This document shows positions 45,529-52,806 of a stretch of 64,000 nucleotides of DNA, piece by piece. This DNA is from Bacteroidota bacterium (GTDB lineage: Bacteria > Bacteroidota > Bacteroidia > Chitinophagales > Chitinophagaceae). The stretch covers positions 3,558 to 67,557 of the forward strand of contig JAFAEM010000030.1 of NCBI GenBank assembly GCA_023424015.1, in the 5' to 3' direction. The translations under genes and the position numbers were made by a program. Below the pieces are notes generated by a model that saw only the letters and a program-made list of their open reading frames with translations, searched no databases and was not told where the DNA came from. The first letter of the stretch is position 1. The number at the start of each line of letters is the position of its first letter.

Positions 45529-46262
45529 TCAAGATGAGCTACATAATGATCTTTCATGGTGTTAAATACTTTTTCCTTCAGTTGTTCGGCGCTTAAGCCC
45601 TCGGGAGATACCGGTGGCAGGAAATGCATCTCCAGCCTGGTAGGTAGAAAATAAAATGTTTTATGCAACGGCAACGCCTTCTTGGTATGGAAGATCAGGC
45701 TTGGGATAACAGGTTTTTTTGTTTCGACTGAAAGTTTGAAGGCACCTTCGTAAAATTTCTTCAATGGTTCACTGGTTCGATTACGTGTACCCTCGGGATA
45801 GATGCCCATATGCATTCCGGTTCTCAAAACATTTTTCATGTCTTCAAAGCTCCTGCGACGGCTGGCTTCGCTCTTGCGGTCGACCAGCACTGAACCTTTG
45901 CTGTAATACCAGCCAAATAGCGGGATCCTGGCAAAAGAAGTTTTAGCGATCGTTTTGTTGGGTCCGGGAATATAAGGGCAGGAGAGAGGAACATCAAGCA
46001 ATGAATTATGATTGAAGACCACGATATAGGTCTGCCCCTTTGAGAAATTCCCGCGACCACTGATCTTCACCGAACAGCCCACCAGCCAAAGCCAGACATT
46101 CATCCACAGTCTTGCCATCCGAATGAAGATGTCGGTACCTTTTGGATCGGGGATAAGATACGTGACCATGGATGGCAGGAAAATGATCAGGAAGGTGATG
46201 ATAAAACTTATGATTCCCCATAGTGCCCAGATGCGTGCAGATATTTCTTTAAATAGTCTCAT
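45522..46262 (-). CDS. 1-acyl-sn-glycerol-3-phosphate acyltransferase (PlsC type)
   Basis: A 246-residue membrane acyltransferase. The catalytic HX4D motif is in FNHNSLLD, the substrate motif in YPEGTRNR. Two hydrophobic helices at about residues 10-30 and 48-62 anchor it. It adds the second acyl chain to lysophosphatidic acid in phospholipid synthesis. A related role in lipid modification cannot be excluded. It overlaps the end of the lptD-like gene tail to tail. Confidence 0.93.
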   Translation of the reverse strand: MRLFKEISARIWALWGIISFIITFLIIFLPSMVTYLIPDPKGTDIFIRMARLWMNVWLWLVGCSVKISGRGNFSKGQTYIVVFNHNSLLDVPLSCPYIPGPNKTIAKTSFARIPLFGWYYSKGSVLVDRKSEASRRRSFEDMKNVLRTGMHMGIYPEGTRNRTSEPLKKFYEGAFKLSVETKKPVIPSLIFHTKKALPLHKTFYFLPTRLEMHFLPPVSPEGLSAEQLKEKVFNTMKDHYVAHLDQ

Positions 46263-46339
46263 TGTTTTTTGATCCGTTTAAATCCCGAAGCCGGGAGATG
46301 GCGATCCATATTACCATCTAAGTGGCGGCACCAGCTTCA

Positions 46340-46999
46340 CTACATTTCTTTAAAAATCGTTTCTTTCAAACCCGGCCATTCATTTTTTAATACACTATAA
46401 AAAATGGAAGTGCGCCGGCGGTCGTTCCACATGGTCATATGGCTGCGGAGAATGCCCTCCTCGATGCCACCAACATTACGCAGGCCTTGCCGGGCCCGGA
46501 GATTCTCCACATCGGTTTTAAACTCCACTCGTTCAAAATTGAGTTGCTCGAAAGCATAACGCATCATGGCGAATTTCGCATGTTTATTCAGACCCGTGCT
46601 TCGAAAATCCTTTCCCAGCCAGCTCCAGCCAATTTCAAGTCGAAGATCATAATAAGAGATATTGCCCATGCTGCTGCTGCCGGCAATTGCGCCTGTTTTT
46701 TTATCAATGATCGTAAAGGGTCTCCTTGTGCCCGCATCTTTATCCGCGAAAGCAATATCCATCCACCTCCGGAGTTGTGTCTCATCGCCCAGGTTGAGCG
46801 AAAAGTACTTCCACATCTCTTCATCCTGGCGGGCAAGTGCAAGAAATGTTTCGAAGTCTGCCGGCTCGATTGGTCTTAATATGGCTCTGCCGGTTTCCAG
46901 TACAAGCTCGGGTGGTATCACTGAAGAGATTTTGGGCTCAAGATAAACAAAAATGGAAGAGTGGGTGGGGACTCCATTCTCCGAAAAGTATTTGTTCAT
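46340..46999 (-). CDS. GNAT family N-acetyltransferase (RimJ/RimL type)
   Basis: A 219-residue protein with a RimJ/RimL-like GNAT fold: LETGRAILRPIEPADFETFLAL near residue 38, then IAGSSSMGNISYYDLRLEIGWSWLG and the acetyl-CoA region FRSTGLNKHAKFAMMRYAFEQL. FKTDVENLRARQGLRNVGGIEEGILR is the classic C-terminal strand/helix. Substrate is unknown. The first 30 residues are poorly conserved in type, so a later start is possible. The tRNA-like tandem array lies upstream. Confidence 0.9.
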   Translation of the reverse strand: MNKYFSENGVPTHSSIFVYLEPKISSVIPPELVLETGRAILRPIEPADFETFLALARQDEEMWKYFSLNLGDETQLRRWMDIAFADKDAGTRRPFTIIDKKTGAIAGSSSMGNISYYDLRLEIGWSWLGKDFRSTGLNKHAKFAMMRYAFEQLNFERVEFKTDVENLRARQGLRNVGGIEEGILRSHMTMWNDRRRTSIFYSVLKNEWPGLKETIFKEM

Positions 47000-47015
47000 T
47001 TTGATTTCCTGAAAT

Positions 47016-47040
47016 AAAAAAAGCGAGCATCGGGCTCGCT
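47016..47040 (-). terminator. Terminator after tRNA-like copy A
   Basis: AGCGAGC/GCTCGCT stem with a 5-nt loop and, on the minus strand, a seven-T run. It follows the 3' end of tRNA-like copy A. Confidence 0.85.
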
Positions 47041-47045
47041 ATAAG

Positions 47046-47120
47046 TGATCCGGATTGGATTCAAACCAATGACCTTCCCGACTGAAGTCGGGATGCTCTA
47101 TTCAGCTGAGCTTTCGCGGA
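47046..47120 (-). pseudogene. tRNA-like relic, copy A
   Basis: The D-arm and T-arm match the intact tRNA-Arg at 56804. The anticodon arm is replaced exactly by an 18-nt palindrome, TCCCGACTTCAGTCGGGA. The 5' acceptor strand (TCCGCGA) cannot pair with the 3' strand CCGGATC. It is probably non-functional. A terminator follows. Confidence 0.7.
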
Positions 47121-47123
47121 AAT

Positions 47124-47147
47124 AAAAAAAGCGAGCAACAAGCTCGC
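47124..47147 (-). terminator. Terminator after tRNA-like copy B
   Basis: GCGAGC/GCTCGC stem, AACAA-type loop and a seven-T run on the minus strand. Confidence 0.85.
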
Positions 47148-47152
47148 CTTTG

Positions 47153-47227
47153 TGATCCGGATTGGATTCAAACCAATGACCTTCCCGACTGAAGTCGGGA
47201 TGCTCTATTCAGCTGAGCTTTCGCGGA
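47153..47227 (-). pseudogene. tRNA-like relic, copy B
   Basis: Identical in layout to copy A and exactly 107 bp from it. The D-arm and T-arm of tRNA-Arg are kept, the anticodon arm is the palindrome TCCCGACTTCAGTCGGGA, and the acceptor stem does not pair. The two copies and the displaced tRNA 3' end at 47259 are successive units of one tandem array, each followed by a terminator. Confidence 0.7.
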
Positions 47228-47231
47228 AATG

Positions 47232-47254
47232 AAAAAAGCGAGCAACAAGCTCGC
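47232..47254 (-). terminator. Original terminator of tRNA-Arg (displaced)
   Basis: GCGAGC/GCTCGC stem with a T run on the minus strand, directly after the displaced tRNA 3' end. Before integration it would have terminated the tRNA-Arg gene. Confidence 0.75.
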
Positions 47255-47258
47255 CTTT

Positions 47259-47301
47259 GTGATCCGGATTGGATTCAAACCAATGACCTACTGCTTAGAA
47301 G
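47259..47301. repeat. Left attachment site (43-bp direct repeat)
   Basis: Identical over 43 bp to 56803-56845. It contains the T-arm, variable loop and 3' half of the anticodon arm of tRNA-Arg and is the displaced original 3' end of that gene. The integrase gene starts 153 bp further on. Confidence 0.92.
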
Positions 47302-47339
47302 ATGGTAGGTAAGGGTAAAACCCATTAAAAACAATTCAA

Positions 47340-47372
47340 CCTGTATTTGTCGCAAAAGCCTGTATTTACAGG
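47340..47372. promoter_or_regulatory. Candidate integrase arm-type sites
   Basis: CCTGTATTT occurs at 47340-47348 and again at 47359-47367. The second copy extends to the palindrome CCTGTATTTACAGG. They lie between the attachment site and the integrase gene, where arm-type sites are usual. Confidence 0.4.
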
Positions 47373-47454
47373 GGTTTCACAAAATATTTGCATAACAATT
47401 ATATAGTCATTTATTAACTGTTTTGTACATTAGCTATGTCAAAACTATGCAAAT

Positions 47455-48756
47455 ATGAAAGCACGCACTCAACTTGTACAGGATACCAGGTACACAAAGC
47501 AGGATGAAAACACTTTCCCGATTCGTATAAGAATCACCTACACCATTGATGGAAAGACAATCCAAAAATATTTTCCTACCGGGGAAAACCTGACCAAAGC
47601 CGACTGGAAAAAAATGAACAGTAGCAGGCCCGGTGACCTGAAGGATAAAAAACTGGAATTGGATGCTAAGGAACAAAAGGCCGCTGCCATCATTGAAAAG
47701 ATGCGGGTATTTTCTGTAGATGGATTTAAAAAGAAATACGGGATTGGAAGTAATGAGGGGGGATCTGTTTTAATAGCCTTTGACAACTACATAAGCAGGC
47801 TGAAAGAAACCGACCAGGTAGGTACAGCAAATTTCTATGTCAGCGCCAAAAACAGTTTTGACAGATACCGCGTAAAACGCAAACTCTTTGATTTAAGGTT
47901 TCATGATATCACACCCGATTTTTTGGAGGACTATGAAAGATGGATGCAGGCAGAGGGGAAAAAGGTGCAGACCACAGGCGGCAAGATTATCTACAAGGGC
48001 GCCAGTATCTCTACTGTGAGTATGTATGTCCGCTGCCTTCGCTGCCTATTTAATGAAGCCATAGATAACGATGAAATTGATAAATCAGTTTATCCCTTTG
48101 GCAAAAGAAAGTTCCAGGTAAGAACCGGCAAAGGCCGTAAGATCGCTCTCACACCTGCAGAGATCGCTACACTCGATAATTACAAACCGGAACGTTTCAG
48201 CGCAGCGGACCGGGCTAAGGACCTGTTTTTTTTCATGTACTACTGCGACGGCATTAACCTGAAAGATTTGTGCCTGCTTAAATATAGCAACATCAATGAC
48301 GGCTACCTGTATTATGTTAGAGAGAAAACAGCGAGGACTAAAGCAACACAGGAAACGGAGCCCACCTACCTTTTACCCGAGGCGCAGGCAATAATAAAAA
48401 AATGGGGCAATGATCCCCGCCCGGGTAACTACATTTTTAAAATACTTTCTGAAGGATTAACACCGGCACAGGTCAAACAAAAGGTAAGGGACTTTAACAG
48501 CCAGCTGAACAAGCAACTCAAAAAGATCGCAGACGAAACAGGAATCAATAAAAACCTGACTACCTATGTTGCCCGTCATACCAGCGCCATCACCATGCAC
48601 AAAGGAGGCCTGCCGCTTGAACTGTCACGCCGTAAGTTGCGCCACACGGACCTAAAAACCACACAGGCATATTTTGCTACCGGGTTTGAGTTGGACGAGC
48701 ACAAGAAAGCTGCAGACCTGTTAACCGCCTTTAAGTCAAAAATGAAAGCAGTATAA
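47455..48756 (+). CDS. Tyrosine recombinase / site-specific integrase
   Basis: A 433-residue integrase with an N-terminal arm-binding region (1-90), a SAM-like core-binding domain (about 105-215) and a C-terminal catalytic domain (about 225-425). Readable catalytic residues are Arg in YVARHTSAI, His in LRHTDLKTT and the nucleophile Tyr in TQAYFATGF. The usual first Arg is replaced: the segment reads YYCDGINLKDLCLL, with Asn where Arg is expected. IntDOT of Bacteroides also lacks this Arg. It inserts the element at tRNA-Arg. Confidence 0.95.
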   Translation: MKARTQLVQDTRYTKQDENTFPIRIRITYTIDGKTIQKYFPTGENLTKADWKKMNSSRPGDLKDKKLELDAKEQKAAAIIEKMRVFSVDGFKKKYGIGSNEGGSVLIAFDNYISRLKETDQVGTANFYVSAKNSFDRYRVKRKLFDLRFHDITPDFLEDYERWMQAEGKKVQTTGGKIIYKGASISTVSMYVRCLRCLFNEAIDNDEIDKSVYPFGKRKFQVRTGKGRKIALTPAEIATLDNYKPERFSAADRAKDLFFFMYYCDGINLKDLCLLKYSNINDGYLYYVREKTARTKATQETEPTYLLPEAQAIIKKWGNDPRPGNYIFKILSEGLTPAQVKQKVRDFNSQLNKQLKKIADETGINKNLTTYVARHTSAITMHKGGLPLELSRRKLRHTDLKTTQAYFATGFELDEHKKAADLLTAFKSKMKAV

Positions 48757-48762
48757 AAAACA

Positions 48763-48782
48763 CCCGCTGCGCAAACAGCGGG
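48763..48782. terminator. Hairpin after the integrase gene
   Basis: CCCGCTG/CAGCGGG, 7-bp stem and 6-nt loop. A T run is present only on the minus strand, so it would stop transcription entering from the right better than integrase transcription. Confidence 0.5.
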
Positions 48783-48809
48783 CATTATTAATACATAAAC
48801 CGAAGATTT

Positions 48810-49265
48810 ATGCAACACAAATCTAACCAAAATCAGCCATCCATGCTGGAGGAAGTCCGCAACCGCCTAGTTGTTGTAAGCAGAAAGCTATCTGAACTCT
48901 CGAAAAAGGGAATTATTACGGGTGATCTTTTTTCTGCCCTTATTGATGAACAATCATATTTATCTGCCTTGCAACAAAAGTTGATTGCGAATATGGCCCA
49001 TAGTGAAAATGATGTGGCGAGAACTCATGGCCTGGCTGCGAGATTAAAGGCCTATACACAAAGTGAAGAATTTGCAAAACTTAACGTAGAAACTGAATCA
49101 CTTTGCAGCGCCTGTGCGTATACCAGGCAATGCCCAATGTATAAACACATAGGCGCAAAAGCGCAAAAACTTTGTATTTTTTCCCGAAAACACTTTTTTG
49201 AATTTTCCTTTCGCAAGTTGACACTGGGTGAACGAAGGGAATTATTTAAAGTTCAACTGAATTAA
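48810..49265 (+). CDS. Hypothetical element protein with cysteine cluster
   Basis: A 151-residue, mostly helical protein. The first 75 residues are coiled-coil-like (LEEVRNRLVVVSRKLSELSKKG). A cysteine group, SLCSACAYTRQCPMYKH followed by KLCIF, lies near residues 96-122 and could bind zinc or an iron-sulfur cluster. I do not recognise the family. It is between integrase and a good terminator, so these two form an early unit. Confidence 0.65.
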   Translation: MQHKSNQNQPSMLEEVRNRLVVVSRKLSELSKKGIITGDLFSALIDEQSYLSALQQKLIANMAHSENDVARTHGLAARLKAYTQSEEFAKLNVETESLCSACAYTRQCPMYKHIGAKAQKLCIFSRKHFFEFSFRKLTLGERRELFKVQLN

Positions 49266-49285
49266 ATACTGCATCCAAAATAATG

Positions 49286-49313
49286 AAGCCGGTCTAAATT
49301 GACCGGCTTTTTT
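49286..49313 (+). terminator. Rho-independent terminator
   Basis: AAGCCGGTC/GACCGGCTT, 9-bp stem with a 6-nt loop, then a T run. It follows the 48810 gene by 20 bp. Confidence 0.92.
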
Positions 49314-49370
49314 CATTTTGACTATGATTTGTATTTCAAAAGTTTTCCACAAGATATCTTCCGACAATTA

Positions 49371-49410
49371 TACCCATTGCTGCCCATTGCTGCCCATTGC
49401 TGCCCAATGC
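49371..49410. repeat. Four tandem 10-bp repeats
   Basis: Units of TGCCCATTGC repeat with exact 10-bp period (TACCCATTGC, TGCCCATTGC twice, TGCCCAATGC). They lie in the 191-bp promoter gap before the HTH gene and keep one face of the helix, as clustered binding sites do. Confidence 0.8.
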
Positions 49411-49484
49411 GGCAACGGACTTTCACACATGAGGCGTTTACTCATTTTGGCAATATAAAATCGTTTCAAATAATTTGTTACTTG

Positions 49485-49507
49485 CATATACAAATCGTTT
49501 GTATATG
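49485..49507. promoter_or_regulatory. Operator-like palindrome containing the HTH start codon
   Basis: CATATACAAA and TTTGTATATG are perfect 10-bp inverted arms around TCG. The last three bases are the ATG of the HTH gene. The position suggests autoregulation by blocking transcription or initiation. Confidence 0.6.
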
Positions 49508-49804
49508 AGTATATCATTTGAACAAATTCCTGAAGCGATAGGTAAACTGTTTAACAGACTCGACGATATCGAGGCACTGATCAAGGAAAAATCAACACCC
49601 AGGGAGCCGGAGGTTTTTCTTGATGTTAACGAGGCCGGTGAATTGCTGCGCCTGTCTACTCAATCAGTCTACGGGTTGGTACACCGCCGGGAAATTCCGC
49701 ACAATAAAAAAGGCAACAGGCTATACTTTAAAAAATCAGAGCTGGAACAGTGGATGCAGGAAGGTCGCAGAAAGACTTTACACGAAATAAAAGAAACGGC
49801 ATAA
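49505..49804 (+). CDS. Excisionase-family helix-turn-helix protein
   Basis: A 99-residue protein. An N-terminal coiled segment (EQIPEAIGKLFNRLDDIEALI) precedes a MerR-like HTH_17 domain (about 42-90): FLDVNEAGELLRLSTQSVYGLVHRREIP, then GNRLYFKKSELEQWMQ. Such proteins act as excisionases or regulators in Bacteroidota mobile elements. ATG 49505 is preferred to an upstream TTG because the palindromic operator ends on it and the upstream residues do not fit the family. Confidence 0.9.
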   Translation: MSISFEQIPEAIGKLFNRLDDIEALIKEKSTPREPEVFLDVNEAGELLRLSTQSVYGLVHRREIPHNKKGNRLYFKKSELEQWMQEGRRKTLHEIKETA

Positions 49805-49856
49805 AAAGGCCCCACCGGCGAAAGTGAGGCTGAAAGGGAATAGAAAGCTAAGATAG

Positions 49857-50783
49857 ATGCAAGATACTAAAAATATATCGTGGTTAAACTTTAATACAAG
49901 CCTCTTTGCTTGTGCTGCCGACAACTACGGCACACTTAGAACCTTCCGACAAATTTTATTCTCCGACTTCGCCTGCCAGCATCCATGGTTTTACAAAGAT
50001 CATCAGACTAATACCTGGATCACTGGTTCCAGCGATGACCTTCAAACGATGATCGACATACGAAACGGTACCGCCTTAAAGGAGGAGATCCCATTACTAA
50101 AGCAAACACTTCAATGCTTTACTCCATCCGCATCATTTGAATGTAAGAAGCGAGGTCACGAAAAACTGATATCAACGATACCAATTTTGCAACTTGACTT
50201 CGACTATTTGAATAATATTGAAAGAACAATGCAGGAAATATTTTCATTACCGTTTGTCGCTTATGTTGGAAAATCGGTATCAGGTAAGGGCCTGTTTGCG
50301 CTTGTGCTGATCGCTGAACCCGAAAAGTTACGGGAGTATGCAGAACATTGTTTTGCCGTTTTCAATTATTACGGATTAAAACCAGATACCAGTAAAGGCA
50401 GGAATTATACTGATTTAAGATTTATCAGCTACGATTGTAATGCGCTATACCGGGAGTATCCAGAACCTTTGAGAATTAAAAAATTCCATTCACCGCCAAA
50501 GCCGGTAATGACGATGAAGCCAGCAGATCATTTTCAAGTTTCGGACAGTAAGCTGATTGAATGGGCCGTTAAACAGATTCACCAGGCCCAGGTAGGAAAC
50601 AGATTTGAGACTGTGCGCCGGGTGGCCTATTGTTTAGGCGGGTATAATACCGGGCTCCAGGAAATCGAGCAGGCTATAAATGAATCAATCCAATACGACG
50701 GACTGCAGAAAAAATATCTTTCCCATGCCAGGGATGGTTTTAAGGCAGGACAACTAAAACCATTGTATGAACAGAGCGCTTGA
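49857..50783 (+). CDS. VirE N-terminal / BT4734-like protein, primase-type
   Basis: A 308-residue protein matching the BT4734/VirE-N domain of Bacteroidota mobile elements: LFACAADNYGTLRTFRQILFSD at the start, then IPILQLDFDYLNN, VAYVGKSVSGKGLFALVLI and GLKPDTSKGRNYTDLRFISYD. The Asp-x-Asp and His/Ser-Gly pattern resembles primase-polymerase folds, so a role in replication priming is likely. The C-terminal 70 residues are helical. It overlaps the ATPase gene by 17 bp, implying co-translation. Confidence 0.85.
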   Translation: MQDTKNISWLNFNTSLFACAADNYGTLRTFRQILFSDFACQHPWFYKDHQTNTWITGSSDDLQTMIDIRNGTALKEEIPLLKQTLQCFTPSASFECKKRGHEKLISTIPILQLDFDYLNNIERTMQEIFSLPFVAYVGKSVSGKGLFALVLIAEPEKLREYAEHCFAVFNYYGLKPDTSKGRNYTDLRFISYDCNALYREYPEPLRIKKFHSPPKPVMTMKPADHFQVSDSKLIEWAVKQIHQAQVGNRFETVRRVAYCLGGYNTGLQEIEQAINESIQYDGLQKKYLSHARDGFKAGQLKPLYEQSA

Positions 50784-51849
50784 TCCGGAAGTTTTCGAGG
50801 GAATAAAGGGGATACCAAAGGATAACGGTAGTGAAGTTGATGAAAGGTTTTTGCGCTGTATACTTGACCAATTAAAGGACTATCCACCGCCGGCACCGGT
50901 CCTAAATTTAATTCAGGACGGCGACACAATGCCTCTGCTTACACTAAAATCCTTCAGTCTTTGGCAGGGCAAGCAAAAGTCAAAAAAGACCACTGCGCTT
51001 GCTATGGCAATTGCTCCATATATCGCAAATAAACCCAGCGACGAATCGCAAACATACTTTCAACCGGAAACACCAGGCAGGGTTCTTTGGTTTGACACAG
51101 AACAGGGCCAAAGCTATGCCGCGCGGACAATGAAGTTAATATTAAAGCTGGCCGGTGTGGATAAGTCTGACAAGTTGATCTATTGCGATCTAAGGGAATA
51201 CACCCCGCGTGAACGATTGGAAATTATTATTTCCGGCATCTCAACAACGCAGGATCTGGGAATAGTGATCATTGACGGGCTGGTTGATTTGCTCGACGAC
51301 TTCATGGACGCAAAACAGGGCCATACCCTTATCACAACGCTATTAAAACTGTGTTCACAGCATAATATCCATATTGCCGGTGTGCTGCATCAAAACAAGT
51401 CAAAGGACGATAAATCAGCCAGGGCGCATGTAGGCACCATTGCCAGCCAAAAATGCGAGGTGGAAATATCAACTGAGGCAGACACAAAAGATTTATCTGT
51501 GAGCAAGGTAACGTGTCTCAATTCCCGGGGGATTCCATTTAAAGACTTTCTGATCAGGTGGCAAAAGGGAAGTCTTCCGGCAATTATTGATAAGGGTACC
51601 GAGGTAATGAAGCCGAACAAGAATTACGCGCAGGCTGTGAGCTTACAGGAAGCCGTTTTTAAGCCCATGGCAGCCCTCACCCCGACAGAGGCAGAGAAAG
51701 CGATCATGAAGCATTTAACCGTTTCTGAAAGCACAGCAAAAAGACGTATTGATGAACTGTTAACCTGGGGGTTGATCGAAAAGGGAGAGGACAGAAGATA
51801 CCGGGGGGTAGGGGTCAGGGTTCACGAGGGTTCAAATAGGGTTCAATGA
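50767..51849 (+). CDS. RepA/DnaB-like AAA ATPase with C-terminal winged helix
   Basis: A 360-residue RecA-fold ATPase. A Walker-A-like loop is GKQKSKKTTALAMAIAPY near residue 65, unusual in lacking a canonical GxxxxGK[ST] form. Walker B is LGIVIIDGLVDLLDD near 177, with AGVLHQNKSKDD as the sensor strand. The C-terminal 60 residues (TPTEAEKAIMKHLTVSESTAKRRIDELLTWGLIEKG) form a winged helix. It is probably the helicase loader or helicase for the element's replication. Its last codons lie inside an iteron-like GGGTTCA cluster. Confidence 0.87.
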   Translation: MNRALDPEVFEGIKGIPKDNGSEVDERFLRCILDQLKDYPPPAPVLNLIQDGDTMPLLTLKSFSLWQGKQKSKKTTALAMAIAPYIANKPSDESQTYFQPETPGRVLWFDTEQGQSYAARTMKLILKLAGVDKSDKLIYCDLREYTPRERLEIIISGISTTQDLGIVIIDGLVDLLDDFMDAKQGHTLITTLLKLCSQHNIHIAGVLHQNKSKDDKSARAHVGTIASQKCEVEISTEADTKDLSVSKVTCLNSRGIPFKDFLIRWQKGSLPAIIDKGTEVMKPNKNYAQAVSLQEAVFKPMAALTPTEAEKAIMKHLTVSESTAKRRIDELLTWGLIEKGEDRRYRGVGVRVHEGSNRVQ

Positions 51850-51929
51850 ACCTGTCAAAGGAGGGTTCACACACACCCCTATATATAGGGTGTGAACCTG
51901 ACCCCTCGATATAACCCCCACAGGGTTCA
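51818..51929. repeat. Iteron-like GGGTTCA cluster with long hairpin (candidate origin)
   Basis: GGGTTCA occurs at 51818, 51828, 51839, 51863 and 51923. The inverse TGAACC occurs at 51847 and 51893. The region 51864-51898 folds on itself (GGTTCACAC...GTGTGAACC with an inner CCCTATA/TATAGGG stem). It overlaps the end of the ATPase gene. Clustered repeats plus an AT-rich palindrome beside a replication ATPase suggest a replication origin; it could instead be a terminator. Confidence 0.55.
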
Positions 51930-51935
51930 AAAATT

Positions 51936-52259
51936 ATGACACCAAAAAAGCAAAAAAGCATGAACAAACAGGAACCTATACAACCCACCCGGCAGGTGTG
52001 GGAAAGCTGGGAAGACGAACAGAAGATAGATTGGATACTTTCCGAAACAAAGGGAACAGAGCTCGTACTGGGCCAGCCTTACTGGCTTTTGTATAAAGAC
52101 ACAGACTTTGCCATAAAGTTTACCTGGGGTGTATCCAAAGACCGAAGGCAGTACTTCCTAAGGGATATCAGGCTTATGAACCTTGACGAGGGGGTAAGAA
52201 CCTTTCGACAGCACATGACAGCACTGGCAGCAGTTAAGAGGGATGAGAATAAAAATTAG
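51936..52259 (+). CDS. Hypothetical element protein
   Basis: A 107-residue cytoplasmic protein with a Lys/Gln-rich start (an alternative ATG lies ten codons in), then VWESWEDEQKIDWILSETKG and aromatic-rich strands (PYWLLYKDTDFAIKFTWG). I recognise no family. It follows the iteron-like cluster and precedes a 169-bp gap. Confidence 0.6.
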   Translation: MTPKKQKSMNKQEPIQPTRQVWESWEDEQKIDWILSETKGTELVLGQPYWLLYKDTDFAIKFTWGVSKDRRQYFLRDIRLMNLDEGVRTFRQHMTALAAVKRDENKN

Positions 52260-52428
52260 GGGGTGGAGTGTCGCGGTGCAGAAACACGCAAACGCACTGC
52301 TTTATAAGCAGTAGGTAAATAGCTTGTATTAAATTGATTGTGAGCAAATAAACAAACATATTCAGGATAGTATTTCATAGCTTTGACATAGTATTTCAAA
52401 CGTGAAAACAATAAAAAGCTGATTATCA
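52260..52428. other. 169-bp non-coding gap with tRNA anticodon-arm-like hairpin
   Basis: ACTGC-TTTATAA-GCAGT-AGGT (52295-52315) copies the anticodon stem and following bases of tRNA-Arg (ACTGC-CTTCTAA-GCAGT-AGGT), with a changed loop. No matching D-arm, T-arm or acceptor stem is visible. Two GATAGTATTTCA/CATAGTATTTCA direct repeats lie at about 52367 and 52387. Confidence 0.45.
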
Positions 52429-52806
52429 ATGGCAAATCCAAATTGGGTTAAGGGGGCAAAAAGCCCAAATCCACAGGGCCGGGCAAAGATGAAAAGCAGC
52501 GCCCGGACAGTGAAGGGAATGGTTGAGCGTTTCATCAAAAGAAACATCACACCGAATAAACTGCAGGCCATGTTTGATAAACTGGGTGCCAGGGATAAAC
52601 TTTCAATGTTAACCCTGCTACTGCCCTATTGCACCCCTAAACAATCACAGCTATCCATTAACGCACAGTTTGACCAGTTAAGCGATAGAGACCTGGAAAG
52701 GCTATACAACCAGGTAATGGGCGCTATACCACAGCCTGAGCCCATACAGCTGGTAGACGGCAATACTTTAATTCCAGCAAACTTCAACCGCTATGGACAG
52801 GAGTAA
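52429..52806 (+). CDS. DUF5681-like protein
   Basis: A 125-residue protein opening NPNWVKGAKSPNPQGRAKMKSS, the signature of DUF5681, found in phage and element proteins and sometimes near terminase genes. The middle (about 30-70) is basic and helical, with AMFDKLGARDKLSMLTLLLPY. Function is unproven. A packaging or DNA-binding role, such as a small-terminase-like protein, would suit a satellite but is inference. It overlaps the next gene by 14 bp. Confidence 0.75.
   Translation: MANPNWVKGAKSPNPQGRAKMKSSARTVKGMVERFIKRNITPNKLQAMFDKLGARDKLSMLTLLLPYCTPKQSQLSINAQFDQLSDRDLERLYNQVMGAIPQPEPIQLVDGNTLIPANFNRYGQE

Noticed and set aside
47046..47227. Two tRNA genes with anticodon TCA (opal suppressor)
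   Set aside because: A CTTCAGT loop could be read as anticodon TCA, but the palindrome forces an 8-nt or 4-nt loop and the acceptor stem cannot pair. They are better seen as relics.
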